64,000 bases of DNA from Haloarcula salinisoli (GCF_019599405.1 NZ_RKLQ01000002.1:882052-946051); one strand, 5' to 3'. Numbered from the stretch's first letter, positions 8,504 to 16,930 are shown. Notes: generated from the sequence alone by a model not told the origin. A program made the numbers and translations.

Positions 8504-10264
8504 CTACCCGCCGCGCCACTCGTCAGCTGGCGGGCAGCCGGCGGCCTTCCAGGCCTCGAAGTCGAAGGCCTCGTTTCGCCGCTCCTGCTCCTCGCGGCTC
8601 ATGTAGTCGTCCTGGCGGTAGCCCTTCTGGAAGGCGTTCCGTAGGTCTCGGAATCGCTCACGGCCCGTCTCAACCGTCTCTACGACGACGTGAATCCCGT
8701 AGGTGTTCGCCTCGACACACTCCGAGTAGGCCGTACGGATCTCTCGAAGGATCTCTTTCGCCTCGTCGAAGTCCTCTGGTGTGTAGCCCGCCTTCAGCAG
8801 TTTCCGGCAGTCGTCGGCTTCGACTTCCGAAATCGCATACTCGCGACGAACTCGCGCCCATCGTGATCGAGCGCGTTCCTCCGCGGCGTCGGCCAGCTCC
8901 ATCGTCGCGCTCCCGATCTCCTGCTGGAACCGGTCACCGGCAGCGCGAACCCGCTTCAGCAATTCCTGCTGAATCTTCTTCGACTCTAATTCGAGTTCGC
9001 CGTAGGTGTGCCGAATCAGCCCCTCCAGCCGGTCGACCACCTCACGTATCGTCCGGTACGTGTAGCCGGTCTTCTCGGCGGCCTCCTGGGGCGAGACCTT
9101 CCCGCCGTCGGTCAGTAGCATCTCCGTCACGTCCCGGTCGGCAGTCGTCATATCGCCCCACAGTTGCATCACGCGGTGTTCCTGGTCGTCTTCGATCTTC
9201 GGCAGCGGACACTGTACGAACTTCCGCGCTTCCGTGGTGTTCCGCACGTCCCAGTACGGGTCGAAGTCGACGAAGATACTGCTCTCGGCGGTCGTCGCCA
9301 GCCCACACCAGTCGAGGCAGTTCAGTATCGTCTCCTCCAGCTCCCGCCGGGCGTCGTCGAGGTCGTCCCACCGGACGGTCTCGTCTGTCCTGGCGGTCTG
9401 ATAGGCCACTTCGAACTTCGGATGATACGGCGCCTCGTCGGGCTCGTAGCTGTCGGGTTCGCGCGGGTAGTAGTGCTTCAATTCCTTCCCCAGCCCATGC
9501 CCACGGACGAGTTCGCCGGCCTTCTCGTCCTCGACGACGGATTTCACCATGTAGCCGGGAATCTTCGTGTTGTCTTCCTCGTGCTTCCGGTAGCCCGACC
9601 GGTCGCCCTGGATGAGCGTGTGGGCGCGGGCTATCGGTCCGTCGGCGGCGTACAGCGGCCCGCTGTCTGACCGGTAGAGACGCACGTAGTAGGCGAGGTC
9701 GTTGATGTGGCTGTCCGGGTGGGGCTGGTCGAAGTATCGCGCAGCGATGCCGTAGGCGTCCATCACGCGCTTCACGAGCGACAGGTACCGCTCGTGGGGG
9801 ATGTTCGAAGCCTGTACCTGCACGTCGATGTAGGGCTCGCCGTACTGCGGTACTGAGACGGGCTTGCCGTCCGCGGTGAGGTTCGGCCACCGTGGTCGGA
9901 CGGTGATTGTCCCACCCTTGATCCGCGGGTCCTGGTCGGCGCGCTCGCCGCGGTAGGTCGGGGAGTCCTTCGAGACGAAATAGAACTGGAACTCTCGGAC
10001 GTTCTCAATCTGGAACGACGGATTATCCCACGGGTCCAGCCCGCTCTCGGAGTAGTCAAAACAGGTGGCCCACGTCTCGCCGGCCAGCTCGATCTCCTCG
10101 GTCGGCTTCCCGTCAGTCTGCCAGCGGTCGCCCCACTCCTTGATGAGTGAGTCCATCGCGTAGTACGGTTTCAAGCCGTAGTCGGGGACACCTGGGTCAG
10201 GGTGAACCCCGATGGTAAAGCGCACGTCGCCCTCATGAGGGGCGCACTTGAGGTGCCGCGACAT
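8504..10264 (-). CDS. Betapleolipovirus-type large replication-associated protein (DUF7845-like)
   Basis: 586 residues from the ATG at 10264, on the strand opposite the structural genes. There is no P-loop and no rolling-circle HUH motif that I can find. A beta-rich N-terminal half holds FRMs such as TVRPRWPNLTADGKPV and YGEPYIDVQVQASNIPHERY; a winged-helix-like region lies near residues 373-425 (KVSPQEAAEKTGYTYRTIREVVDRLEGLI), followed by a long helix likely to be coiled coil (425-475). Betapleolipoviruses lack the alpha-type Rep and instead carry a large conserved ORF in this orientation, proposed to serve replication. It is the last gene of a five-gene leftward operon. DUF number from memory; replication role is inferred. 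Confidence 0.65.
   Translation of the reverse strand: MSRHLKCAPHEGDVRFTIGVHPDPGVPDYGLKPYYAMDSLIKEWGDRWQTDGKPTEEIELAGETWATCFDYSESGLDPWDNPSFQIENVREFQFYFVSKDSPTYRGERADQDPRIKGGTITVRPRWPNLTADGKPVSVPQYGEPYIDVQVQASNIPHERYLSLVKRVMDAYGIAARYFDQPHPDSHINDLAYYVRLYRSDSGPLYAADGPIARAHTLIQGDRSGYRKHEEDNTKIPGYMVKSVVEDEKAGELVRGHGLGKELKHYYPREPDSYEPDEAPYHPKFEVAYQTARTDETVRWDDLDDARRELEETILNCLDWCGLATTAESSIFVDFDPYWDVRNTTEARKFVQCPLPKIEDDQEHRVMQLWGDMTTADRDVTEMLLTDGGKVSPQEAAEKTGYTYRTIREVVDRLEGLIRHTYGELELESKKIQQELLKRVRAAGDRFQQEIGSATMELADAAEERARSRWARVRREYAISEVEADDCRKLLKAGYTPEDFDEAKEILREIRTAYSECVEANTYGIHVVVETVETGRERFRDLRNAFQKGYRQDDYMSREEQERRNEAFDFEAWKAAGCPPADEWRGG
9493..9503 (-). repeat. Copy 4 of the 11-bp provirus motif
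   Basis: GCCCATGCCCA on the plus strand, TGGGCATGGGC in the direction of the replication-type gene. It encodes Gly-His-Gly at about residues 255-257, inside the coding sequence rather than at its end. Confidence 0.8.
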
Positions 10265-10266
10265 GG

Positions 10267-10377
10267 CTACATCCCGTCCTCGATGCCGGCGACCGGCTGC
10301 ATCTTCGCCCAGTCGAAGGCGCGGGGTTCGCTCGCCTCTACGTCGTAGAGACGGGATGCTCGGACGAACTCGCTCAC
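10267..10377 (-). CDS. 36-residue small protein, unknown function
   Basis: A GTG start at 10377 overlaps the stop of the HTH gene (GTGA), and the stop at 10267 is 2 bp before the ATG of the replication-type gene. The product has the sequence features of a mostly helical, mixed-charge peptide (SEFVRASRLYDVEASEPRAF, then an acidic GIEDGM end). The 4-nt overlap and tight spacing argue that it is translated. No family recognised. Confidence 0.5.
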   Translation of the reverse strand: MSEFVRASRLYDVEASEPRAFDWAKMQPVAGIEDGM

Positions 10378-10571
10378 GCGCCGGTCACCTCCAGTTTCTC
10401 GCGCGCTCGCCGTAGGAGGTTTCCGACAGTGCCCGGTGAGCGGCCAGTTTCGCGGGCGTACTCGCGGGGCCCATACTGGCCCATGCCCACAGCTTCGTAC
10501 ACCTCCCGTTCCGCCTCGGTGAGCGCCGACAGGTCGGGCTCGTAGTCGAAGAGCGACGACTGCGGGCTCAC
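10374..10571 (-). CDS. Sigma-70 region 4-like HTH protein
   Basis: 65 residues from a GTG at 10571 that overlaps the preceding stop (GTGA). The C-terminal two-thirds matches a sigma-region-4/LuxR-type helix-turn-helix: LTEAEREVYEAVGMGQYGPR, then EYARETGRSPGTVGNLLRRAREKL. Small HTH proteins of this kind are common in haloarchaeal viruses and plasmids and usually act as DNA-binding regulators. It may control its own operon or the divergent side of the element (inference). The recognition of target sites is not visible. Confidence 0.7.
   Translation of the reverse strand: MSPQSSLFDYEPDLSALTEAEREVYEAVGMGQYGPREYARETGRSPGTVGNLLRRAREKLEVTGA
10479..10489 (-). repeat. Copy 5 of the 11-bp provirus motif
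   Basis: GCCCATGCCCA on the plus strand inside the HTH gene, encoding part of Val-Gly-Met-Gly. A third GCCCA unit lies 11 bp to the left (10469-10473), making a cluster like that of copy 3. Confidence 0.8.
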
Positions 10572-10804
10572 CGCCAGTCACCTCCGAAGCACTCCGGGTT
10601 TCCACAGAGTTCGTAGTGCGGACGATAGGCAGCCAGGGGAACGTCGGTGAACTCGGCGTCAGGCCGATAGTCAGCCTCGGGACAGGCCGGCCGGGGCTCG
10701 TCGGCATCGGGGTCGAGCCGGTGGAGCGTGTCGGCGTACTGCGAGCGGTTCCGAACGCCGGTGTCGGTATCGGGCTCGCGTCTGGCCGTCGCGCTCCGAC
10801 TCAT
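10568..10804 (-). CDS. 78-residue protein with cysteine cluster
   Basis: Start at the ATG at 10804, which makes an ATGA overlap with the preceding small gene; an upstream GTG at 10813 is the alternative. The N-terminal half is Arg/Asp-rich and probably disordered. The C-terminal half holds Cys residues in ACPEAD and ELCGNPECFGG, which could bind one zinc ion. The stop overlaps the HTH gene start. No family recognised. Its place in a run of overlapping genes supports that it is real. Confidence 0.55.
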   Translation of the reverse strand: MSRSATARREPDTDTGVRNRSQYADTLHRLDPDADEPRPACPEADYRPDAEFTDVPLAAYRPHYELCGNPECFGGDWR

Positions 10805-10911
10805 GGGCGACACACCCCGTTATCGACAGCTGGGCAGCGCTGGTCGGGCTCAGTTATCCACTCGCCACAGTAATCGCAGATGAGCCGGCGCTCAGGCTCG
10901 GCACGGCTCAT
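10801..10911 (-). CDS. 36-residue zinc-ribbon microprotein
   Basis: An ATG at 10911 gives a 36-residue product with a clear CxxC (ICDYCGEW) and two further cysteines (RCPAVDNGVC), a compact zinc-binding knuckle pair. The stop overlaps the next gene (ATGA at 10801-10804). It is the first gene of the leftward replication operon and lies 65 bp from the tRNA-Pro 3' end, so the promoter must lie in between. Tiny zinc proteins of this type are frequent in haloarchaeal mobile elements, and DNA or RNA binding is likely but not shown. Confidence 0.6.
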   Translation of the reverse strand: MSRAEPERRLICDYCGEWITEPDQRCPAVDNGVCRP

Positions 10912-10947
10912 AGCGACCACTCCCGAAACCGGCCGCTAATGGTTAGG

Positions 10948-10967
10948 AAACCCTGGAAAAAGGGTTT
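10948..10967 (-). terminator. Hairpin with T-run downstream of tRNA-Pro
   Basis: AAACCCT (10948-10954) pairs with AGGGTTT (10961-10967). On the minus strand, the direction of the tRNA, a CCTTTTTCC tract overlaps the hairpin 9-28 bp after the tRNA end. It probably terminates the tRNA transcript, and it overlaps the space needed for the promoter of the replication operon. Confidence 0.45.
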
Positions 10968-10975
10968 GTAGGTAG

Positions 10976-11048
10976 TGGGCCGGCGCGAATTCGAATCGCG
11001 GTTACGGCCACCCGAAGGCCGAAGGATACCAGGCTACCCCACCGGCCC
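10976..11048 (-). tRNA. tRNA-Pro (anticodon CGG)
   Basis: The minus strand folds as a full cloverleaf of 73 nt: acceptor GGGCCGG pairs with CCGGCCC, anticodon stem CGGCC/GGCCG encloses the loop TTCGGGT with anticodon CGG, and the T arm is CGCGA TTCGAAT TCGCG. The discriminator base is A; CCA is not encoded. The 3' end faces the provirus, and tRNA 3' ends are standard integration sites for archaeal viruses, so this is the likely attachment site at this end. Confidence 0.93.
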
Positions 11049-11144
11049 GTGCGATAGCGAATGAAAGATGGCGAGGGCGATTTTTAACCCTTCCGGAACC
11101 GACCGTCCTGGAATCGGAACCCGATACAGGGAAACAGATTACGA

Positions 11145-11471
11145 CAGCCAGAAAGCCCCCGGGCGCTCGGGTCGCGCGCCTCGCTGTCGTCCGAGAGAGC
11201 GCAGCTCTCTCGTGATCACGAAAGGCGCTTTGCGCCTTTCGAACGACGCTCCTCACTCGCTTCGCTCGTTCCGGTGCTTACGTCGTTGTGCTTTCCCGAG
11301 CGCCCGGCCCCTTTCAGTCCCGCCCAACACAGATTGACCAACCGGCGACGGGTGGGACTGAAAGGGGCGGCCAGCTACAAGACGGCGGACGACGCAAGCA
11401 CCGCAGGGAACGAAGTGACCGAGGAGCGCAGCGAGGCCCCCGAGTGTAGCTGGCCGGGGCTTTCTGGCTGT
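11145..11471. repeat. Compound intergenic repeat of nested hairpins
   Basis: A 15-bp outer inverted repeat (CAGCCAGAAAGCCCC at 11145-11159, reverse complement at 11457-11471) encloses further hairpins: GAGAGAGC/GCTCTCTC (11193-11211), CGAAAGGCGC/GCGCCTTTCG (11219-11241), and a 19-bp arm pair around GCCCCTTTCAGTCCC at 11307-11325 and 11350-11368 with one mismatch. The right part from about 11380 to 11471 is a diverged inverted copy of the left part (shared CCTCGCT, GGTGCTT and CGTCG blocks). It has no coding capacity that I trust. It resembles haloarchaeal dispersed intergenic repeats. Confidence 0.7.
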
Positions 11472-11547
11472 AAGCAGTCACGAGAACACTGATACCGACA
11501 GCAACGACCACAGTTCGAACAACACCACTCGCTGCTAGCGCGAGTAC

Positions 11548-11590
11548 AGAAAATATATATCACTCGCGAGTTACTCACGAGCCGAGTAAC
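11548..11590 (+). promoter_or_regulatory. Promoter and inverted repeat before the SDR operon
   Basis: A TATA-like AAAATATATA starts near 11549, about 35-45 bp upstream of the ATG at 11593. Immediately before the start codon, GTTACTC (11570-11576) and GAGTAAC (11584-11590) form an inverted repeat that would lie in the short leader or over the initiation site. It could be an operator for the sugar-nucleotide operon. Confidence 0.5.
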
Positions 11591-11592
11591 TA

Positions 11593-12768
11593 ATGACGAT
11601 ACTCGTCACCGGGGCAGACGGCTACATCGGCTGGCCCACAGCGCTGCGCATCGCGTCGCGAACAGACGAACGAGTTGTTCTGGTCGACAACTTCGGCCGC
11701 CGGGAGTGGGTCGAGGATATCGGGTCGACCAGCGCCGTCCCCGTGGCCTCTATCGACGAGCGCCTCGAGGCCGCCCGGGAGACGCTGGGTATCACGAACA
11801 TGTCCTTCGTCGAGGGCGACCTCGTCGAGCGGGCCTTCGTCGACGAGCTGCTGCAGGTCCACGAGCCACGGGCCGTCGTCCACGCGGCCGCCCAGCCCGC
11901 CGCGCCCTACTCGCAGATCAACGGCGAGCGAGCGAACTTCACGCAGCACAACAATCTCCAGTCCACGCGGAACCTCCTGTGGGGTCTCGAAGAGAACGAC
12001 CTCACGGACACGCACTTCATCGAGACGACGACGACGGGCGTCTACGGCGCGCCGGAGTTCCCCATCCCGGAGGGCGGTGCGACGATGGAGAACCAGGGCG
12101 AGGCCGACGAGGTGCCGTTCCCGGCGATGGCCGGCTCCTGGTACCACCTCACGAAGTCCCACGACGCGGCGAACATGCGCCTGGCCCACAAGCAGTTCGA
12201 CATCCCGGTCTCGGACGTGCGCACGGCCATCACCTACGGGACCGAGACCGCCGAAACTCGGGAGGACGACCGGCTCAAGACCCGCTTCGACTTCGACTAC
12301 TACTTCGGGACGGTCACGCACCGCTTCTGTGCCCAGGCCGTCGCGGGCTACCCGGTCACCGTCTACGGCAAGGGCGAGCAGCGCAAACCGTTCGTCTCGC
12401 TGGAGGACGCCGTCGAGGGGCTGGCCCAGCTCGCGCTCGGTGACGCCGACGACCGGCCGGAGGGCCTCACCGTCTACAACCAGGTCACCCGCGCCATCAG
12501 CATCGTCGAGATCGCCGAGACCATCGCCGACGTGGGCAGCGAGTTCGACCTGGACGTCGCCGTCGAGCACTTCGAGAACCCGCGCGACGAGGACGAGACC
12601 CACAAGATGGAAATCGAGTACGACCGCTACGAGGCTCTCATCGGCGAGCAGGACCAGACCTTCGAGGAGGGCGTCGAAGACATCTTCGAGACGCTGACCA
12701 GCTACGCCGACACCATCGAGGCCCACGAGGACCGCTTCCTGCCGGGCGTCCTGGTCGACGAGGAATAA
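11593..12768 (+). CDS. agl3: UDP-sulfoquinovose synthase homologue (SqdB/Agl3 family)
   Basis: 391 residues, the length of plant SQD1 and archaeal Agl3. It has the NAD-binding GADGYIG (7-13), a family-specific APYSQIN and TQHNN segment (105-121), Thr cluster plus VYG (145-152), and the catalytic Tyr184 and Lys188 in SWYHLTKSHD. The later VTVYGKGEQRKPF block also matches SQD1. Known members convert UDP-glucose and sulfite to UDP-sulfoquinovose, used in sulfolipids and, in Sulfolobus, in N-glycans. It opens a three-gene operon: the stop overlaps the next start (TAATG). In haloarchaea the product could feed a sulfated S-layer glycan or glycolipid (inference). Confidence 0.85.
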   Translation: MTILVTGADGYIGWPTALRIASRTDERVVLVDNFGRREWVEDIGSTSAVPVASIDERLEAARETLGITNMSFVEGDLVERAFVDELLQVHEPRAVVHAAAQPAAPYSQINGERANFTQHNNLQSTRNLLWGLEENDLTDTHFIETTTTGVYGAPEFPIPEGGATMENQGEADEVPFPAMAGSWYHLTKSHDAANMRLAHKQFDIPVSDVRTAITYGTETAETREDDRLKTRFDFDYYFGTVTHRFCAQAVAGYPVTVYGKGEQRKPFVSLEDAVEGLAQLALGDADDRPEGLTVYNQVTRAISIVEIAETIADVGSEFDLDVAVEHFENPRDEDETHKMEIEYDRYEALIGEQDQTFEEGVEDIFETLTSYADTIEAHEDRFLPGVLVDEE

Positions 12769-13703
12769 TGACCACCGACGTGCTGGTCACGGGCGGCTGT
12801 GGCTACATCGGCAGCGACCTGATTCCGCGCCTCGCGGACGACGACCGGGTCGGCGAAGTCGTCGTCCTCGACAGCCTGACGTCGGGCTCCCCGCGGGCGC
12901 TCATGGGCGCCGTCAACGGGAAACTGGAGTTTCGCCGCGGCGACGTCCGAGAGTACGGCGACGTCGAGAGCGCCATGCGTGGGGTCGACACCGTCGTCCA
13001 CCTCGCCGCTATCACCGGCGCGGCCAGCACCCACGACCGCCGCGAGGAGACCGTCGCGGTCAACTACGACGGGACCGAGAACGTCCTCACGGCGGCCGGC
13101 AAACTCGGCGTCGAGAACGTCGTCTTCGCCTCCTCGTGTAACGTCTACGGCCGCGCGACCAGCACCGACATCGACGAGACGGTCGACCCCGACCCTATCA
13201 ACCCATACGCGGAGACGAAACTCGACTCGGAGACGCTGCTCGCGGAAGCCTGCGAGGAGTTCGGGATGGACGGCACCGCCCTCCGGATGGCGACGAACTT
13301 CGGCTACTCGCCGGGTATCCGGTTCAACCTCGTCGTGAACTACTTCGTCTTCCGGGCGCTGACGGGGCGGACCCTCACTGTCTACGGTGACGGGTCGAAC
13401 TGGCGGCCGTTTATCCACGTCAGCGACGCCGCCCGGGCGTACAAACACGCCGCCCTGGAGCCCGCAGCGTGGGACCACCATGTCTACAACGTCGGGGCCA
13501 ACGACGCCAACTACCAGATAGCGGATATCGCCGACATCGTCGACGAGGAGGTCGGCGCGGTCGACATCACCTATCTGGAGGACGAACACCCCGGCCCGTC
13601 CTATCACGTCAACTTCGACCGGCTAGAGACTACGGGTTTTACACCACAGACCACCCTCCGCGAGGGGGTCCGCGACATCGCAGACCGATTCACCAATGGC
13701 TGA
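12768..13703 (+). CDS. NAD-dependent epimerase/dehydratase (extended SDR)
   Basis: 311 residues. Rossmann motif GGCGYIG (9-15), HLAAITG, the serine region ASSCNVYG (121-128), and catalytic Tyr147-x3-Lys151 in NPYAETK are all present. The substrate-binding end contains TVYGDGSNWRPFIHVSDAA, as in UDP-glucose 4-epimerase and nucleotide-sugar dehydratase relatives. It overlaps the preceding gene by one base and the following gene by 8 bp, so the three SDRs form one operon. The precise sugar cannot be told; 4-epimerisation or dehydration of a UDP- or dTDP-hexose is likely. Confidence 0.75.
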   Translation: MTTDVLVTGGCGYIGSDLIPRLADDDRVGEVVVLDSLTSGSPRALMGAVNGKLEFRRGDVREYGDVESAMRGVDTVVHLAAITGAASTHDRREETVAVNYDGTENVLTAAGKLGVENVVFASSCNVYGRATSTDIDETVDPDPINPYAETKLDSETLLAEACEEFGMDGTALRMATNFGYSPGIRFNLVVNYFVFRALTGRTLTVYGDGSNWRPFIHVSDAARAYKHAALEPAAWDHHVYNVGANDANYQIADIADIVDEEVGAVDITYLEDEHPGPSYHVNFDRLETTGFTPQTTLREGVRDIADRFTNG

Positions 13704-14664
13704 GCAACACATCGCTATCACCGGCGCGGCCGGCTACATCGGCAGCCGCGTCCTCGTCGAACTCGAGGCACAGCACCCCGACTGGGAGATAACCGCGATC
13801 GACAACTTCTATCTCGGCGACGTCCGGTCGGTCGGCGACGTCGACGTCGAACACGTCGACATCCGGAACCGCGACCGCCTCGAAGCGGCCCTGTCTGGCG
13901 CCGACGTCGTGATGCATCTGGCGGCGATCTCGGGCGTCGACGACTGCGAGGAGAAACAGGACCTCGCCTACGAGTGTAACGTTCAGGGAACCAACAACGT
14001 CGCGTGGTTCTGCCGGAAGACCGGCGCGGCCATGATATTCCCGTTCTCGATGGCGGTGCTTGGCGACCCGACGGAGTTCCCCATCACGGCTTCGCACCCG
14101 CGGGACCCGATGAACTGGTACGGCCGGACGAAGCTCCTCAGCGAGCGCGCCATCGAGGACTTCGCCGACGGCGCCTTTCCCGCCCACCAGTTCATGATAT
14201 CGAACCTCTACGGCGGCCACGAGATCGAGGGCCGGGAGATATCCAAAGGCACCGTCATCAACTTCTTCCTCTCGCGGGCGACGGCCGGCGAGACACTCAC
14301 CGTGTACGAGCCCGGCACCCAGTGTCGCAACTTCGTCCACGTGAAGGACGTGGCCCGAGCCTACGTCCGCAGCGCCGAGCGACTGGTCGACCAGCTAGAG
14401 GCCGGCGAGACGGGCGTCGAGAAGTACGAGATAGCCAGCGACGAGGACCCCGGCGTCGAGACCGTCGCCGAACTCGTCCAGTCCGTCGCGGCCGAACACG
14501 GCCACGAGGTCGACGTCGAACTCGTCGAGAACCCCCGCGCCGGCGAGGAGACGCTCGTCTCGGAGTTCCCCGTCGACACGACGGCGGCACGTGAACAGCT
14601 GGGCTGGGAGCGCCAGTACGACGTCGAGTCCGTCGTTCGCGAATACTTCGAGGCCGAGGAGTAG
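13696..14664 (+). CDS. NAD-dependent epimerase/dehydratase (extended SDR)
   Basis: 322 residues. NAD motif GAAGYIG (10-16), HLAAISG (75-81), the active-site segment FPFSMAVLG, and Tyr142-x3-Lys146 in NWYGRTKLLSE. The start overlaps the upstream SDR by 8 bp. It differs from the neighbour in the serine region (SMAV rather than SSCNVYG), so it probably acts on another substrate or step. It faces the UDP-sugar 6-dehydrogenase gene, with 17 bp between stops. The cluster supplies modified nucleotide sugars for the surface glycan. Confidence 0.75.
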   Translation: MAEQHIAITGAAGYIGSRVLVELEAQHPDWEITAIDNFYLGDVRSVGDVDVEHVDIRNRDRLEAALSGADVVMHLAAISGVDDCEEKQDLAYECNVQGTNNVAWFCRKTGAAMIFPFSMAVLGDPTEFPITASHPRDPMNWYGRTKLLSERAIEDFADGAFPAHQFMISNLYGGHEIEGREISKGTVINFFLSRATAGETLTVYEPGTQCRNFVHVKDVARAYVRSAERLVDQLEAGETGVEKYEIASDEDPGVETVAELVQSVAAEHGHEVDVELVENPRAGEETLVSEFPVDTTAAREQLGWERQYDVESVVREYFEAEE

Positions 14665-14681
14665 GCTCGCCCGCTGCCGGC

Positions 14682-15986
14682 CTACCAGGTCAGTCCTTCG
14701 TACGTGATTCCCTCGCGCCGGTCGACGATCCGCCGGCCGTCGACGACGACGGACGCTTTCATCGCGTCGAACTCGCTGTCGAGCGCCGCGAACTCGTCCC
14801 AGTCGGTGACGACGATTGCACCGGAGGCCCCCGCCAGCGCGTCTGCGGCCGAGTCGGCGTACTCGATGTCGGGATACTTTTCGTGCATATTCTCGGTCGC
14901 GACGGGGTCGTAGGCGACGACGTCGGCCCCGCGTTCACGCAGCCCCTCGATGACCGGCACCGCCCGCGTGTTGCGGATGTCGTCGGTGCCGGGCTTGAAC
15001 GAAAGCCCAAGGACAGCGACGGGCTCACCGCGCACGTCCACGTGGTCGTCGAGCAGGGCGAGCAGGCGCTCGGGCTGGGCGTCGTTCAGTTCGACCGCGG
15101 CGGAGAGGACGGCGGGGTCGTACCCCTGCTCGCGGGCGGCGGCGATGATGGCGTCGGTGTCTTTCGGGAAGCAGCTGCCGCCCCAGCCCACGCCGCTGCG
15201 CAGGAACCGCTCGCCGATGCGGTCGTCCAGGCCGATAGCGTCGGCGACCTCGTAGGCGTCGACATCGAACTCCTTGCAGACGTTGCCGATGTCGTTGATG
15301 AGGCTGACCTTGCTCGCGAGGAACGTGTTGTTGGCGTACTTTATCATCTCGGCCTCGGCGATGCCGGTCTCGACGACGGATACCTCGCTCTCGGCGGCCT
15401 CCCGCAACGGGAGATACAGCTCTCCCAGCGCGGCGAGGGCGCGTGGGTCGTCGGCACCGAAGACCAGCTTGTCGGGGTTCAGAAAGTCCGCGACGGCAGT
15501 GCCCTCACGCTGGAACTCGGGGTTCGAGGCCACGAGGAAGTCCGTGCCTCGTTCCAGGCCGGCCTCGGCGATGCGGGGGGCGAGGCGTTCGTCGGTCGTC
15601 CGGGGGATGACGGTGGATTTGGTGACGACGAGGTGGGGCTCGTCGCGTCCGTCACCGTCAGCCAGCGCCTCGCCGACGCTCGCCGCGCCGGCTTCCATGT
15701 ACTGGAGGTCGATGCTGCCGTCCTCGTTCGAGGGGGTCGGCAGGGCGAGCATCGTGAGTTCGGTGTCCCGGATGGCGTCGTAGTCAGTCGTCGCCCGCAG
15801 TCGACGCCCGCCGTGTTCGGCGACCAGTTCGTCCAGGCCCGGCTCGTGAATCGGCGACTCGCCGTCGTTGATAGCGTCGACGATGGCCTCGTCGATATCT
15901 ATCGTCGTGACCTCGTGGCCCAGGTCGGCCAGACACGCCGCGACGGTGGTGCCGACGTAGCCGCTGCCGACGATACTGACGTTCAT
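14682..15986 (-). CDS. aglM: UDP-glucose/GDP-mannose 6-dehydrogenase family (AglM-like)
   Basis: 434 residues using the ATG at 15986, which begins directly with the Rossmann strand [12 protein letters not shown]; a frame extension to 16007 adds seven poorly placed residues. The catalytic cysteine is C272 in [10 protein letters not shown], with the family's [11 protein letters not shown] helix (216-226) before it and a third NAD/UDP domain ([16 protein letters not shown]). The reaction is two-step NAD-dependent oxidation of a UDP-hexose to UDP-hexuronate; in Haloferax volcanii AglM makes UDP-glucuronate for N-glycosylation. It is convergent with the SDR operon, which fits a role in nucleotide-sugar supply. 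Symbol assigned by family; the exact substrate is inferred. Confidence 0.82.
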   Translation of the reverse strand: MNVSIVGSGYVGTTVAACLADLGHEVTTIDIDEAIVDAINDGESPIHEPGLDELVAEHGGRRLRATTDYDAIRDTELTMLALPTPSNEDGSIDLQYMEAGAASVGEALADGDGRDEPHLVVTKSTVIPRTTDERLAPRIAEAGLERGTDFLVASNPEFQREGTAVADFLNPDKLVFGADDPRALAALGELYLPLREAAESEVSVVETGIAEAEMIKYANNTFLASKVSLINDIGNVCKEFDVDAYEVADAIGLDDRIGERFLRSGVGWGGSCFPKDTDAIIAAAREQGYDPAVLSAAVELNDAQPERLLALLDDHVDVRGEPVAVLGLSFKPGTDDIRNTRAVPVIEGLRERGADVVAYDPVATENMHEKYPDIEYADSAADALAGASGAIVVTDWDEFAALDSEFDAMKASVVVDGRRIVDRREGITYEGLTW

Positions 15987-16144
15987 TGCCCCTGGCTTGA
16001 CCGTCACGGGTCATGAGAAATCGGGGCCTTCGAGGGGGCGCGCGACGCGTGTTCCGGGCCCCGTGAGACCGGCGCTCGCGCCCGCTGTGGGCCGATAGTC
16101 TGCCTATAACAAGGCCAACCTATGCCCCAGCCCGCACTAACTGA

Positions 16145-16930
16145 ATGAACACCGAACGGATACTCTCGGCTGGGATGGCCATCGTCGTTATCGCCGCTGT
16201 GGGGCTCTCGGCGTCGACGCTTTCGGCGTCGATGTCGACGGACCCGTCGGACGCGGTCGACGTCCAGTGGGAGCTGCTGCCGCTGGGTGAGGACAGCCAG
16301 GGGGAGATAGAAGCGGCCGCCCAGGACGTCGACGAGCGGTACCGCCAGGGCGACGGTGGCGGGGACGCCAAGCAGCCCGACTCGAAAGCCGGCGACGGGT
16401 CACAGGAGGGACAGGAACGCGGCGACCCCGGGGACCCGGAGTCCCAGAACGAGCAAGCTGGCGAGAGTGACCGCCGCGCCGACAGCGCCGGCCAGCAGGG
16501 CGACGAGCAGGCCGGTGGGTCGGCGTCGAACAGTGACAGCGGCCTGGCCCCCGGCGACTGGCCGCTGCTCCTGTGGCTCGGGCTCGTTCTGGCGGTCGTA
16601 ATACTCGCCTACCGCTACCGGGAGCGGCTCCGCCGGGCCATCTGGGGCGACCCCGCTGACCCGGGGACCGACCCACTGGCACCGGCCCCACAGAACGACG
16701 TCGAGCGGGCGTGGGTCGAGCTGGTCGAGCGGGCGGGCGTCGACCGGCCCCGCACGCGTACCCCGCGTGACTGTGCCCGCCGCGCGGTCGAGCGAGGGTT
16801 CGACCCGGGACAGGTCGACCGGCTCCGTCGGACCTTCGAGGACGTGCGCTACGGGACCCAGCCCCCGAGCGACGAACAGGCCCGCCTCGCCCGCGAGACA
16901 CTCGCCAGCCTCGACGGTGAGCGCGCGTGA
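16145..16930 (+). CDS. DUF4129 domain membrane protein
   Basis: 261 residues. An N-terminal signal-anchor (ILSAGMAIVVIAAVGLSAS) is followed by a disordered Gly/Asp/Gln-rich extracellular stretch (about 60-135), a second membrane helix (WPLLLWLGLVLAVVILAYRY, about 140-158), and a cytoplasmic DUF4129 domain (AWVELVERAGV, TPRDCARRAVERG, DVRYGTQPPSDEQ). DUF4129 proteins often sit beside MoxR ATPases and DUF58 proteins, in bacteria sometimes fused to transglutaminases. It is the first gene of a four-gene operon with 4-nt overlaps, facing a MoxR gene. Role unknown; probably envelope protein maturation or assembly. Confidence 0.75.
   Translation: MNTERILSAGMAIVVIAAVGLSASTLSASMSTDPSDAVDVQWELLPLGEDSQGEIEAAAQDVDERYRQGDGGGDAKQPDSKAGDGSQEGQERGDPGDPESQNEQAGESDRRADSAGQQGDEQAGGSASNSDSGLAPGDWPLLLWLGLVLAVVILAYRYRERLRRAIWGDPADPGTDPLAPAPQNDVERAWVELVERAGVDRPRTRTPRDCARRAVERGFDPGQVDRLRRTFEDVRYGTQPPSDEQARLARETLASLDGERA

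Noticed and set aside
8494-8506. Possible att site: GGGCCGGCGC shared with the tRNA-Pro 3' end
   Set aside because: Only about 10 bp of GC-rich identity, within the element and overlapping the replication-type gene end; too short to support an attachment site.
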